A stretch of DNA of 64,000 bases from Methylobacterium sp. J-078 (GTDB lineage: Bacteria > Pseudomonadota > Alphaproteobacteria > Rhizobiales > Beijerinckiaceae). Shown here piece after piece: positions 45,990 to 54,406 of the stretch. The stretch covers positions 62,001-126,000 of the forward strand of contig NZ_JAKSYI010000141.1 of NCBI RefSeq assembly GCF_022829285.1. The letters run 5' to 3'. The notes under the pieces were generated by a model. That model searched no databases and was not told the DNA's origin. It saw nothing but the letters and a program-made list of their open reading frames with translations. A program made the translations under genes and the position numbers. The stretch's first letter is position 1. Each line of letters opens with the position of its first letter.

Positions 45990-46110
45990 AGGAGCGTTCC
46001 AGGGAGATCCCCGGCAAGGGGCTGAGAAACCGATGGCGTCCGTTCGCGGATGGCGGCGCGGAAATCCTTCGAACCTGACCCGGTTCATACCGGCGTAGGG
46101 ATTGGACCGC
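45990..46110 (+). promoter_or_regulatory. TPP riboswitch (THI element)
   Basis: The RNA carries the conserved thiamine-pyrophosphate aptamer pieces in order: GGGGCTGAGA at 46018-46027, a variable P3 stem-loop (GCGTCCGTTCGCGGATGGC region), then GAACCTGACCCGG at 46071-46083 and ACCGGCGTAGGGA at 46089-46101. The outer stem pairs the CCAGGG side near 45999 with the tail near 46105. It ends about 80 bases before thiO. TPP binding should lower expression of thiO-thiS-thiG and the following gene, in Gram-negative bacteria usually by blocking translation. Confidence 0.95.
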
Positions 46111-46190
46111 GGGTTTCCGTCACGAGCCCGGCACGCTTCTCTCGATGAAGCTGCAGCCCACCAATCTCGGCGCCGCTCGCGGAGATTGCG

Positions 46191-47405
46191 TTGGACGTGC
46201 CCCCGAATTCCCCCCTGAACCTGCGCCGCACGCGCGGCGATGCGCTCACCGCCGCGACGCTGGCGGCGCGCAGCGACGTGGTCGTGGTCGGCGCCGGCCT
46301 CATCGGTCTGTCGGCCGCGTGGCGCCTCGCGCAGGGTGGCCGGACCGTGACCGTGCTGGAACGCGAGACCGTCGGCGCCGGCGCGAGTCTGGCCGCCACC
46401 GGCATGCTGGCACCCGCCGCCGAGCACGAGCCCGGCTCCGATCCGCTCCTGCCGCTGGCGCTGGAGAGCCTCGCGCGCTGGCCGGGCTTTCGCGATGACC
46501 TCCAGGCCGCGTCCGGCCTCGACATCGACTACCGCGAGGAGGGCACCCTGGTGCTCGCCATCGGCCGCGACGAGGTCGAGCGCCTGCGCTTTCGGCACGA
46601 TCTCCAGACGCGCTCCGGCCTCGAAGCCCGCTGGCTCTCCGGCCCGGAGGTGCGTGCCCGCGAGCCGGGCCTGCGCCCCGGGATCAGCGCCGGCCTCCAC
46701 TGCGCGCACGATCATCAGGTCGATCCGAGCCTCGTCATGGCCGCCCTCGTGCGGGCCTGTCTCGGCGCCGGGATCACCATCGTGGAGGCCTGCCCCGTCG
46801 AGGCCCTGGACTGGAGCGGGGGACGCGTCACCGGCGTCCGGACCGCCCGGGGGGCCGTGCGGGCGGACGTCGTGCTTCTCGCCTCCGGGGCCTGGAGCGG
46901 GCAGGGCGGCCTCCTGCCCGAATCCCTGGCCCTTCCGGTGCGCCCCCTGCGCGGCCAGTCGCTCGCCCTGCGCACCACGGCGCGGACCGGCACGCTGAGC
47001 CACATGGTCTGGACCGAGCAGGTCCACATGGCGCCCAAGGGCGACGGCCACCTCATCGTCGGGGCCACGGTGGAGGATTGCGGCTACGTCCCCGGCGTCA
47101 CCGCCGGCGGCCTCTACGCCCTGCTCGAAGGCGCGCGCCGCGTCCTGCCCGGCATCGAGGAGATGGCGGTCGAAGCCCTCTGGAGCGGTTTTCGCCCGAC
47201 ATCCGACGACGACGCGCCGATCATCGACACCCTGGCGCCGGGCCTCATCGTCGCCACGGGCCACCATCGCAACGGCTACCTACTTGCGCCCGCCACCGCC
47301 GACGCCGTGGCGGGCCTGGTCGGGGCGGGGGAACTGCCCGGCTATGCCCGAGCCTTCGGTCTCGCCCGGTTCGGGCAGGCCGCCGAGCGGAGGGCTTCCG
47401 CATGA
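46191..47405 (+). CDS. thiO: Glycine oxidase ThiO
   Basis: ThiO oxidises glycine to the imine (dehydroglycine) used by ThiG to build the thiazole of thiamine. The protein has 404 residues and an FAD-binding Rossmann fold near the start (VVVVGAGLIGLSAAWRLAQG, EAGRTVTVLE-like strand). The D-amino-acid oxidase domain includes GLHCAHDHQVDPSLVM, RPLRGQSLALR and the closing FAD segment VATGHHRNGYLLAPATA. The start is TTG at 46191 with GGAGA seven bases before; a GTG two codons later is the alternative. First gene after the riboswitch; it overlaps thiS by four bases. Confidence 0.93.
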   Translation: MDVPPNSPLNLRRTRGDALTAATLAARSDVVVVGAGLIGLSAAWRLAQGGRTVTVLERETVGAGASLAATGMLAPAAEHEPGSDPLLPLALESLARWPGFRDDLQAASGLDIDYREEGTLVLAIGRDEVERLRFRHDLQTRSGLEARWLSGPEVRAREPGLRPGISAGLHCAHDHQVDPSLVMAALVRACLGAGITIVEACPVEALDWSGGRVTGVRTARGAVRADVVLLASGAWSGQGGLLPESLALPVRPLRGQSLALRTTARTGTLSHMVWTEQVHMAPKGDGHLIVGATVEDCGYVPGVTAGGLYALLEGARRVLPGIEEMAVEALWSGFRPTSDDDAPIIDTLAPGLIVATGHHRNGYLLAPATADAVAGLVGAGELPGYARAFGLARFGQAAERRASA

Positions 47406-47614
47406 GGCTCACCGTCAACGGAGAAGCCCGCGAGAGCGCGGCCGCCGATCTCGATGCGCTGTTCCGCGCCGAGGCCGAGGAGACCGGCATCGAGAGTCCG
47501 CAGGGCATCGCCATCGCGCTGAACGGTTCGGTCGTCCGCCGCCGGGACTGGGCGGCGACGCCCCTCGCGGAGGGCGACCGCGTCGAGATCGTCCGCGCCA
47601 TGCAGGGAGGTTGA
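47402..47614 (+). CDS. thiS: Sulfur carrier protein ThiS
   Basis: A 70-residue ubiquitin-fold protein that carries sulfur as a C-terminal thiocarboxylate for thiazole synthesis. MRLTVNGEAR opens the first strand, IAIALNGSVVRRRDW is the conserved middle, and the chain ends MQGG; the C-terminal Gly-Gly is the attachment site. The ATG overlaps the thiO stop (ATGA). It is read in a frame that is also open far upstream, but only this part is a gene. thiF for adenylation is not in the window. Confidence 0.95.
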   Translation: MRLTVNGEARESAAADLDALFRAEAEETGIESPQGIAIALNGSVVRRRDWAATPLAEGDRVEIVRAMQGG

Positions 47615-47618
47615 AGGC

Positions 47619-48410
47619 ATGACCGAGACCCAGACCGAGATCCCGGGCGACGCCCTCGTCATCGCCGGCATTCCCCTGCGCTCGCGCCTCTTCATCGGCA
47701 CGGCCGGATATCCGACCCAGAGCATCCTGTTCGACGCGGTCGCGGCCTCCGGCGCCGAGGTCGTCACGGCCTCGATCCGCCGGGTTTCGCTCCAGGGCCA
47801 CGGCTCCGACACCCTGCGGCGGCTGAAGGGGCACCGCTTCCTGCCGAACACCGCCGGCTGCGAGACCGCCCGCGACGCGATCATGACGGCGGAGTTGGCC
47901 CGCGAAGCCCTCGACACGACCTGGATCAAGGTCGAGGTCATCGGCGACCGCGAGACGCTCTATCCGGATGTGGCCGAACTGCTGGAAGCCTGCCGGCACC
48001 TCGTGGACGACGGTTTCACGGTGCTGCCCTATTGCAACGACGATCCCGTCGTCTGCCAGCGCCTCGCCGATCTCGGCTGCGCGGCCGTGATGCCGATGGG
48101 CTCGCTGATCGGCTCCGGCATGGGGGTCGCGAACCCGGCCAATCTCGAACTGATCTGCCGGCGCTCCCCCGTGCCCGTGATCGTCGATGCGGGCATCGGC
48201 ACCGCTTCGGACGCGGTGATCGCCATGGAACTCGGTGCCGCCGGCTGCCTCCTCAACACCGCCGTGGCCAAGGCGGACGATCCCGTGCGCATGGCCCGCG
48301 CCATGCGGAGCGCGGTCCAGGCGGGCCGCGACGCCCACTGCGCCGGACGCATCCCGAAGCGGGGACGCGCCGAACCGTCGAGCCCGCAACTCGGCCTCGT
48401 GGGCTCGTGA
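47619..48410 (+). CDS. thiG: Thiazole synthase ThiG
   Basis: ThiG condenses deoxyxylulose phosphate, dehydroglycine and ThiS-borne sulfur into thiazole phosphate. The protein has 263 residues and is a TIM barrel. LFIGTAGYPT starts the barrel; the Schiff-base lysine is K104 in TTWIKVEVIGD; VMPMGSLIGSGMGVAN and VIVDAGIGTASDAV build the phosphate site; LLNTAVAKADDPVRMA is the last helix. It begins four bases after thiS in the same operon. Confidence 0.96.
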   Translation: MTETQTEIPGDALVIAGIPLRSRLFIGTAGYPTQSILFDAVAASGAEVVTASIRRVSLQGHGSDTLRRLKGHRFLPNTAGCETARDAIMTAELAREALDTTWIKVEVIGDRETLYPDVAELLEACRHLVDDGFTVLPYCNDDPVVCQRLADLGCAAVMPMGSLIGSGMGVANPANLELICRRSPVPVIVDAGIGTASDAVIAMELGAAGCLLNTAVAKADDPVRMARAMRSAVQAGRDAHCAGRIPKRGRAEPSSPQLGLVGS

Positions 48411-48444
48411 GGCCGCGCCTTCGCCGCGCGCCGGCAATGCGCGG

Positions 48445-49101
48445 ATGAGCGGGCTGCCGGCGCCCCTGCTCGCCGTGACGGAGCGGCCTTCCGATGACGG
48501 GAAGGGATCGGGGGAAGCCCTCCTGCGGACCCTCGATGGTCTCCTGGGGGCCGGCATCCGCTGGGTCTGGTTTCGTGAGCGGGACCTTGCGTTCGAGCCG
48601 CGTCGGGCCCTCGGCCGGGCGGTGGCCGAGCGCGTGCGCGCGCATCGCGGCACCCTCACCGTCGGTGGCGATCCAGCGCTCGCCGCATCGCTGGGCGCCG
48701 ATGGCGTGCATCTGCCGGGTGGCGCCACCGCCACGGAGATCGAGCACGCGCGTCACCTGTTGCCGAAGGGGCTGCTCGGCGTCTCGGCGCACGGGATCGA
48801 TGAGGTGCAGGCCGCCGCCGCCGCGGGCGCCGACTACGTCACCCTGAGCCCGATCTTCCCGACCGCGAGCAAGCCGGGTTACGGCCCGGCCCTCGGTCCG
48901 GTCTGCCTGCGACGGGCGGCCTCGTTCGGCTGTCCCGTGATCGCGCTGGGCGGAATCACGGAGGATCGCGTCGCCGATTGCATGCGTGCCGGGGCGGCGG
49001 GTATCGCCGTGATGGGCACGCTGATGCGCAGCCCCGATCCCGCTTCGGAGACGCGGCGCTACCTCGCCCGCCTGGAGGCCGCATCACGACGGGTTGAATA
49101 G
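48445..49101 (+). CDS. tenI: ThiE/TenI family protein, more like thiazole tautomerase TenI
   Basis: A 218-residue TIM-barrel protein ending the thiamine operon. Sequence order follows the family: WVWFRERDL, VGGDPALAASLGADGVHLPG, LGVSAHGIDEVQ, YVTLSPIFPTASKPG, IALGGITEDRV and GIAVMGTLM. ThiE has an Asn-Asp pair (IND) and a second Asp (GQED) for magnesium and pyrophosphate. Here these read G74-G75 and PGG, so both acidic ligands are missing. His116 sits where TenI has its catalytic His. Tautomerisation of the ThiG product would fit the operon. Automatic annotation would probably call it thiamine-phosphate synthase. ATG at 48445; no clear ribosome site. Confidence 0.8.
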   Translation: MSGLPAPLLAVTERPSDDGKGSGEALLRTLDGLLGAGIRWVWFRERDLAFEPRRALGRAVAERVRAHRGTLTVGGDPALAASLGADGVHLPGGATATEIEHARHLLPKGLLGVSAHGIDEVQAAAAAGADYVTLSPIFPTASKPGYGPALGPVCLRRAASFGCPVIALGGITEDRVADCMRAGAAGIAVMGTLMRSPDPASETRRYLARLEAASRRVE

Positions 49102-49405
49102 AAGCGGATCAGGCGATGTGGGTCGGGGCCGTTTTCTCGACCTCGTCGCGGTCGCCGAGGCGGGCGGCTTCCGCTTCCTCGGCCTGTGCCGCCCTGACGC
49201 CGGCAGGCATACGCACCGGGGTGGCAGCCATCCAGGCGCGGATTGACCGGCCCTCGAACCCGAAGCTCTTCCGTCATGGCACGGCGCGATCTCGGCGCTC
49301 TGGTCGGGTCGCCCCGGCGCGCGAGGCGGAAACCGGCGCGCTGATCCGTCGTCACGCCGAGGACGCCCTCGCGCTCCTCGAGCGCGGGCGGCCTTCAGGC
49401 CCTGA
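49102..49405. other. Intergenic stretch without a convincing gene
   Basis: These 304 bases separate the converging thiamine and Anbu operons. Short frames exist on both strands (for example 49116-49433 on the plus strand, 105 codons), but they are rich in Arg, Ser and Pro, lack a ribosome site and show no domain. One plus-strand frame near 49125-49245 (LDLVAVAEAGGFRFLGLC) looks more protein-like and may be a gene remnant interrupted by a stop. No terminator with a T run was found. Confidence 0.4.
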
Positions 49406-50161
49406 CTACTTCGCGGCCGGCGACGGTCCGTAGGGCGGGCGCGGAATGGCCCGGTGGGCGGCCCGAAGGGCCGCCGACCAGCGCTCGCGCAGATCGTGGA
49501 AGTAGCTCTCGCCGGCCTCGATCCGATGGTTCACTTCGAGGTCGAGGGCGTTGCGGCGGGCCACCGCGATGTCGATGGGCAGGCCGACGCCGAGATTCGA
49601 GCGCATGGTCGAATCCATCGAGACGAGTCCGACCTTGAGGGCATCGTAGAGGTCGGTCTCGTACTTCACCGCCCGGTCGAGGATCGGCTTGCCGTACTTG
49701 TGCTCGCCGATCTGCAGGAAGGGCGCGTCGCCGCTGCACTCGATGAAATTGCCGGCCGAATAGATCAGGTAGAGCTTCATCGGCTCGGGGCCGATCTGGC
49801 CGCCGAACAGGAGCGAGACCGAGAAGCGCAGGTTGGCCGCCTCGAAGCCCGCCTTCTCGATCTCGCGCACCCTGCGGATGGCGCGGCCCACGAGTTGCGC
49901 CGCCTGGAACATCGTCGGCGCCTCGACGAGCTTCATCTTCGGCTCGCCGGCATCCCCCTCGACGCCTTCGGCCAGGAGGCTGAGGACCGATTGCGTGATC
50001 GAGAGGTTGCCGGCCGAGGCCAGCATCATCACCCGCTCGCCCGGAACGTTGAAGTGGTGGAGCTTGCGATAGGTCGAGATATCGTCGAGCCCGGCATTCG
50101 TCCGGGTGTCGGCGATCATCACCAGGCCCTCTTCCACGAGGACGCCGACGCAATAAGTCAT
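49406..50161 (-). CDS. Proteasome-like peptidase Anbu
   Basis: A 251-residue member of the Anbu (ancestral beta-subunit) family of Ntn hydrolases, which assemble into open ring-like structures. The N-terminus is MTYCVGVLVEEG: removal of Met exposes a catalytic Thr. Counting from that Thr, D17 in MIADTRTNAG and K32 in STYRKL lie where proteasome subunits have their catalytic partners. Other family segments: VMMLASAGNLSITQSVLSLL and YLIYSAGNFIEC. The frame is open to 50368, but the ATG at 50161 is fixed by the Thr. It is the last gene of a four-gene leftward cluster, 29 bases after the transglutaminase gene. Its natural substrate is unknown. Confidence 0.93.
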   Translation of the reverse strand: MTYCVGVLVEEGLVMIADTRTNAGLDDISTYRKLHHFNVPGERVMMLASAGNLSITQSVLSLLAEGVEGDAGEPKMKLVEAPTMFQAAQLVGRAIRRVREIEKAGFEAANLRFSVSLLFGGQIGPEPMKLYLIYSAGNFIECSGDAPFLQIGEHKYGKPILDRAVKYETDLYDALKVGLVSMDSTMRSNLGVGLPIDIAVARRNALDLEVNHRIEAGESYFHDLRERWSAALRAAHRAIPRPPYGPSPAAK

Positions 50162-50190
50162 GACTTGGTCTTTCCCGCGTCTGTCCGCGA

Positions 50191-51018
50191 TCAGGACTGG
50201 ACGGTAGCCTGTGCCTGCTCGACGCGCAGCGTCACGTCGAGCGTCTCTGTTCCGCCGCCCATGCGGCTGCCCCGAATCGGCGCCGCGCCGAGGTAGTCGA
50301 GGGCCACCGCCACGCGGATATGCGCCTCCGTGGTGGCGATCCCGTTGGCGGCGTCGAAGCCGACCCACCCGAGGCCCGGCACCAGGGATTCCGCCCAGGC
50401 GTGGCCGGAGCCCTGGTCCGTCTCGCCGTCGGAGTGATGGAAGTAGCCCGAGACGTAGCGGGTCGGAATCTCGAGGTGCCGTGCGGCCGCGATGAAGAGG
50501 TGGGTGAGGTCCTGGCAGACCCCCGTCTCCTGCGCGAAGGCCTGGGCCGCGTTGGTGCTGGCACTGGCGGGCCCCGGCACGAAGGCGACCCGCGCGTGCA
50601 CCGCCGCCAGGAGCCGGTGCAGGCAGGGCAGGGGCGCCGGATCGCCGGCTGCCGCAACCTCGCGGGCGAAGACCTGGATCGCGTCGTTGGCCAGGGCGAG
50701 GTCGGAATCGCGCAGGTAGAACACCTCGGGCAGGCGCTCGATGGTCCCGCGCACGATGCCGTGCATCTCGATCGTGTCGACCTCGCCGGTGACGCGGATG
50801 GAGAGCGCCTCAGCCGGTTCGTCGGCGGTGAACCAGTGCACCACGTTGCCGAAGCCGTCCTCGCGCTCGCTCACCCGCCCGTCCACCGAGGGCTCGATGC
50901 GCCAGCGCCGGACATACTGGCCGTCATGGTCGCGCGGGCGCAGGCGCAGAACCTGGATCAGGCCGCGGGCCGGCTGCTCGTAGGTGTAGTTGGTCTCGTG
51001 GAAGACGCGGATTCGCAT
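50191..51018 (-). CDS. Transglutaminase-like cysteine protease family protein
   Basis: A 275-residue protein. The N-terminal beta-sandwich (MRIRVFHETNYTYEQPARG, RLRPRDHDGQYVRRWRIEP) matches the bacterial transglutaminase N domain. The catalytic triad is complete: C168 in TGVCQDLTHLFIAAAR, H206 in GSGHAWAE and D222 in GWVGFDAANG. Such proteins may hydrolyse or ligate amide bonds. It belongs to the Anbu cluster, 37 bases after the alpha-E gene and 29 before Anbu, and probably acts on the same peptide. No signal sequence, so it is cytosolic. Confidence 0.93.
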   Translation of the reverse strand: MRIRVFHETNYTYEQPARGLIQVLRLRPRDHDGQYVRRWRIEPSVDGRVSEREDGFGNVVHWFTADEPAEALSIRVTGEVDTIEMHGIVRGTIERLPEVFYLRDSDLALANDAIQVFAREVAAAGDPAPLPCLHRLLAAVHARVAFVPGPASASTNAAQAFAQETGVCQDLTHLFIAAARHLEIPTRYVSGYFHHSDGETDQGSGHAWAESLVPGLGWVGFDAANGIATTEAHIRVAVALDYLGAAPIRGSRMGGGTETLDVTLRVEQAQATVQS

Positions 51019-51055
51019 GCGGCGACCTTTGCGCGGCGTCGGGCTCGGGCCGGCC

Positions 51056-52000
51056 CTATACCAGATATTGCTCGATGACCGCGGCGCCGAGTCGATTGTT
51101 CTCGGCGATGAACTCCGTCACGAACTCATGCAGACCCGAGGAGAAGATCCGATTGATGTTCTCGCCCTCCAGGCGTGCCAGCGTGTTGCTGGCCAGGCGC
51201 TGGCTCGCGCCGCGCCGGCCATAGGCGTCGGCGATGAGGTCGAGGTGTTCCACCAGCATGCCGTAGCAGTTGGTGAAGGAGCGCGGCATCTGCCGGTTGA
51301 GGATGAGGAGGTCGGCCACCAGCAGCGGCTTCACGCTTTCCCGGTAGACCCAGTGGTAGGCGTTGAAGGCCGAGACCTCGCGCAGGATCGTGGTCCACTG
51401 GAAATAGTCGAGGCTGCCCCCGACCTTCTCGGTCGCGGGGAGCAGGATGCGGTACTTCACGTCGAGGATGCGGGCGGTGTTGTCCGCCCGCTCGATGGCG
51501 GTGCCGAGGCGCGTGAACCAGTACGCGTCGTTGCGCAGCATGGTCCGGTAGGCCGACCCGTCGAAGGCGAGCGAGACGCCCTTCACCCAGTCGAGGAAAC
51601 GGGTGAACTCGTCGCGGTTGAGTTCGCGCCCCTCGTAGTTCCGCAGTTCGAGCCAGGCACCGTTGATCGCGTCCCACATCTCGGTGGTCAGCGCCGTGCG
51701 GACGCTGCGGGCGTTCTCGCGGGCGGTCTCGATGCAGGAGCGGATCGAGGAGGGGTTGTGCGGGCTGAAGGCCAGGAAGTCGCAGACCGTTGCCTCGGTG
51801 ACGCTGTCGTAGAGCGGCTTGAACACCTCCGGATCGCCGGCCGAGGCCAGGGCCGAGGCCCATTCGTTGGTCTCTCCGCCGCCGTAGCTCGAGGGGAGCG
51901 CGGCGAGGCGCAGGGCGGCATCGAGGATGCGGGCGACGAACTCCGCCCGCTCGGCGTAGCGCGAGAGCCAGTACAGGTTGTCGGCGGTCCGGGACAGCAT
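51056..52000 (-). CDS. Alpha-E domain (DUF403) protein
   Basis: A 314-residue all-helical protein. It starts MLSRTADNLYWLSRYAERAE, the alpha-E signature, and contains the family segments SIRSCIETARENARSVRTAL, NDAYWFTRLGTAIERADNTA and ILDVKYRILLP. Its function is unknown; it nearly always occurs beside circularly permuted ATP-grasp and transglutaminase genes, sometimes fused to them, so it is likely to be a structural or substrate-binding partner of the ligase. The ligase gene ends 128 bases upstream. Confidence 0.92.
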   Translation of the reverse strand: MLSRTADNLYWLSRYAERAEFVARILDAALRLAALPSSYGGGETNEWASALASAGDPEVFKPLYDSVTEATVCDFLAFSPHNPSSIRSCIETARENARSVRTALTTEMWDAINGAWLELRNYEGRELNRDEFTRFLDWVKGVSLAFDGSAYRTMLRNDAYWFTRLGTAIERADNTARILDVKYRILLPATEKVGGSLDYFQWTTILREVSAFNAYHWVYRESVKPLLVADLLILNRQMPRSFTNCYGMLVEHLDLIADAYGRRGASQRLASNTLARLEGENINRIFSSGLHEFVTEFIAENNRLGAAVIEQYLV

Positions 52001-52128
52001 GGGGTTCCGTTGAGTCGCCGGCCGGGCGCGAGCGCGGCGGCCGCTGGGCTGAAGGGACTATGCCGTGGGCGGCAGGCGATTGGGAAGGTCCCCGGCGCGG
52101 ATCCGCGCGGCGGAGACCCGGCATTGTC

Positions 52129-53568
52129 TCAGGCGTCGAGGACCCAGGTGTCCTTGGTGCCGCCGCCCTGGCTCGAATTGACGACGAGGGAGCCTTCCTT
52201 GAGGGCGACCCGGGTCAGCCCGCCGGGCACGATGCGGATCTCGTCCGAGCCGCAGAGCACGAAGGGGCGCAGGTCCACGTGCCGGGGCGCGACCCCGGAG
52301 GCGACGAAGGTCGGACAGGTGGAGAGCGCCAGGGTCGGCTGCGCGATGAACCCGTCGGGGGCGTGGCGGAGCTTGCGCCCGAATTCCTCGATCTCGCGCT
52401 TGGTGGCGTGGGGGCCGACCAGCATGCCGTAGCCGCCCGAGCCGTTGACTTCCTTCACCACGAGGTCGCCGAGGTTGTCCATGACGTAGGCGAAGGCGTC
52501 CTTCTCGCGGCAGCGGTAGGTCGGCACGTTGTGCAGGATCGGCTCCTCGCCGGTGAAGAACTTCACGATCTCCGGCATGTAGCTGTAGACCGCCTTGTCG
52601 TCGGCGATGCCGGTGCCCACCGCGTTGGCGAGGGTCACGGTCCCGCGCTCGTAGGCGTTCATGATGCCGGGCACGCCGAGCACCGAATCGGGCCGGAAGA
52701 CCAGGGGGTCGAGGAAGTCGTCGTCGAGGCGGCGATAGAGCACGTCGACCCGGCGCGGCCCCTCCGTGGTCCGCATGTAGACCACGTCGTCCTTGGTGAA
52801 GAGGTCCGAGGCCTCGACGAGGTCGACGCCGAGTTTATCCGCCAGGAACGAGTGCTCGTAGAAGGCCGAGTTGTAGCGGCCGGGCGTGAGCAGCGCCACG
52901 GTGGGGTCGCGGGTGGCGGTCGACGGCGCGAGGCTGCGCAGGGTGGCGAGCAGCGCGTCCGGGTAGTTCTCCACGGGGGCCACGCGGTGGCGCGAGAACA
53001 GCTCGGGGAAGAGCCGCAGCATCACCTCGCGGTTCTCCAGCATGTAGGAGACGCCCGACGGCGTGCGGGCATTGTCCTCCAGCACGAAGAAGTCGTTCTC
53101 GCCGGTCCGGACGATGTCGATGCCGGCGATGTGCACGTAGAGGTCGTGCGGCACCCGGAAGGCGCGCATCTCCATGCGGTAATGCGGATTGCGGTAGACG
53201 AGGTCGGCGGGGATTACCCCGGCCTTGATGCATTCCTGCGCGCCGTAGATGTCCTTCAGGAACGCGTTGATCGCGGTGACGCGCTGCTTCAGCCCCCGCT
53301 CCAGGAAACCCCATTCCGGCTTGGTGATGACCCGGGGAATGATGTCGAACGGGATCAGCCGCTCGGTCGATTCGTTCGCCCCGTACACCGCGAAGGTGAT
53401 GCCGATGCGCCGGAACAGCATCTCGGCCTGGCTGCGGCGGGTGTTAAAATGCTCGGGCGGCGTCGTGTCGAGCCAGGTCTTGAGGCTGTTGTAGGCTTCG
53501 CGCACGGCGGGGTCGCTCAGCGCCCCATCGGGCAGGCCGGTCATCTCGTCGAATGCAGCGAGCGCCAT
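52129..53568 (-). CDS. Circularly permuted type 2 ATP-grasp protein
   Basis: A 479-residue predicted peptide ligase. Early segments MLFRRIGITFAVYG and LIPFDIIPRVI belong to the DUF404 part. Then GIDIVRTGENDFFVLEDNAR with acidic metal ligands, LTPGRYNSAFYEHSFLA, and LVVKEVNGSGGYGMLVGP with an ATP-binding Gly-rich loop. RHVDLRPFVLCGSDEIRIVP and GSLVVNSSQGGGTKDTWVL close the ATP site. ATP-grasp enzymes join a carboxylate to an amine through an acyl phosphate. Start: ATG at 53568 with GGGAGG upstream; the frame extends 12 codons further. First gene of the Anbu cluster. Confidence 0.94.
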   Translation of the reverse strand: MALAAFDEMTGLPDGALSDPAVREAYNSLKTWLDTTPPEHFNTRRSQAEMLFRRIGITFAVYGANESTERLIPFDIIPRVITKPEWGFLERGLKQRVTAINAFLKDIYGAQECIKAGVIPADLVYRNPHYRMEMRAFRVPHDLYVHIAGIDIVRTGENDFFVLEDNARTPSGVSYMLENREVMLRLFPELFSRHRVAPVENYPDALLATLRSLAPSTATRDPTVALLTPGRYNSAFYEHSFLADKLGVDLVEASDLFTKDDVVYMRTTEGPRRVDVLYRRLDDDFLDPLVFRPDSVLGVPGIMNAYERGTVTLANAVGTGIADDKAVYSYMPEIVKFFTGEEPILHNVPTYRCREKDAFAYVMDNLGDLVVKEVNGSGGYGMLVGPHATKREIEEFGRKLRHAPDGFIAQPTLALSTCPTFVASGVAPRHVDLRPFVLCGSDEIRIVPGGLTRVALKEGSLVVNSSQGGGTKDTWVLDA

Positions 53569-53669
53569 TCGCGCCTCCCCCTTGAAACGCCACGATCCAG
53601 GCAAGAGGCGCGCCAGCGGTCGAGCCCCGCGGTCACAACCCTACCGCCCTGACGTGCACCGTAGCACGA

Positions 53670-54395
53670 TCAGATCAACTTCAAGCCCTTGAAGCTGGCA
53701 TGTCCCTCACGCCCCAGGATGATGTGATCGTGGACGATGATCCCGAGGGGATCGAGCACGCCGATGATCTCGCGGGTCATCCGGATGTCGGCCGCCGAGG
53801 GGGTCGGATCGCCCGACGGGTGGTTGTGGGCGAGCAGGATCGCGGTCGCGGAGAGCTCCAGCGCCCGGCGTGCCACCTCGCGCGGATAGACGGGCGTGTG
53901 GTCCACGGTCCCGCGCCCCTGGATCTCGTCGGCGATCAGATGGTTGCGCCGGTCGAGGAACAGCACGCGGAACTGCTCGCGGGGCGCGAAGGCCATGGTG
54001 GCGCGGCAGTATTCCAGCACCGCGCTCCAGGAGGAGAGCAGGGGCCGCTCGGCGATTGCACCCCGCGCCAGGCGGTGACCTGCCGCTTCGATGAGCTTCA
54101 GGTCGGCGATGACCCCGGCGCCGATGCCTTCGATTTCAGCAAGTCGGGCGGGTTCGGCGCTCACCACCTCGGCAAAGCTGCCGAAGCGCCGGATCAGGGC
54201 CTTGGCGAGCGGCTTCACGTCCCGGCGCGGAATCGCGCGGAACAGCGCGAGTTCGAGGAGTTCGTAGTCCGGCAGGGCGTCGGCACCCGCCTGCGCGAAG
54301 CGGGCCCGCAGGCGGTCGCGATGGCCGAGATAATGCGGCTCGGCCTCCTTCGCGCCGTCGAGGGGGTCGGGGCGGGGCGGGGGCGGGACGCTCAC
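53670..54395 (-). CDS. radC: RadC family JAB-domain protein
   Basis: A protein of about 241 residues. A helix-hairpin-helix region (LAEIEGIGAGVIADLKLIEA) precedes a JAMM/MPN+ domain with the zinc motif HNHPSGDPTPSAAD and Glu in FRVLFLDRRNHLIADEIQGR. The name comes from an old mis-assignment to DNA repair; the real function is unknown. The start is GTG at 54395, twelve bases after the map stop; no clear ribosome site, which suggests translational coupling to map. Confidence 0.9.
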   Translation of the reverse strand: MSVPPPPRPDPLDGAKEAEPHYLGHRDRLRARFAQAGADALPDYELLELALFRAIPRRDVKPLAKALIRRFGSFAEVVSAEPARLAEIEGIGAGVIADLKLIEAAGHRLARGAIAERPLLSSWSAVLEYCRATMAFAPREQFRVLFLDRRNHLIADEIQGRGTVDHTPVYPREVARRALELSATAILLAHNHPSGDPTPSAADIRMTREIIGVLDPLGIIVHDHIILGREGHASFKGLKLI

Positions 54396-54406
54396 GGCGC
54401 GCGACG

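Noticed and set aside
49116..49433. 105-codon plus-strand frame
   Set aside because: No ribosome site, shadow-like composition, and it overlaps the end of the Anbu gene.
52060..53652. Plus-strand frame of 530 codons opposite the ATP-grasp gene
   Set aside because: Antisense shadow of a recognised gene.
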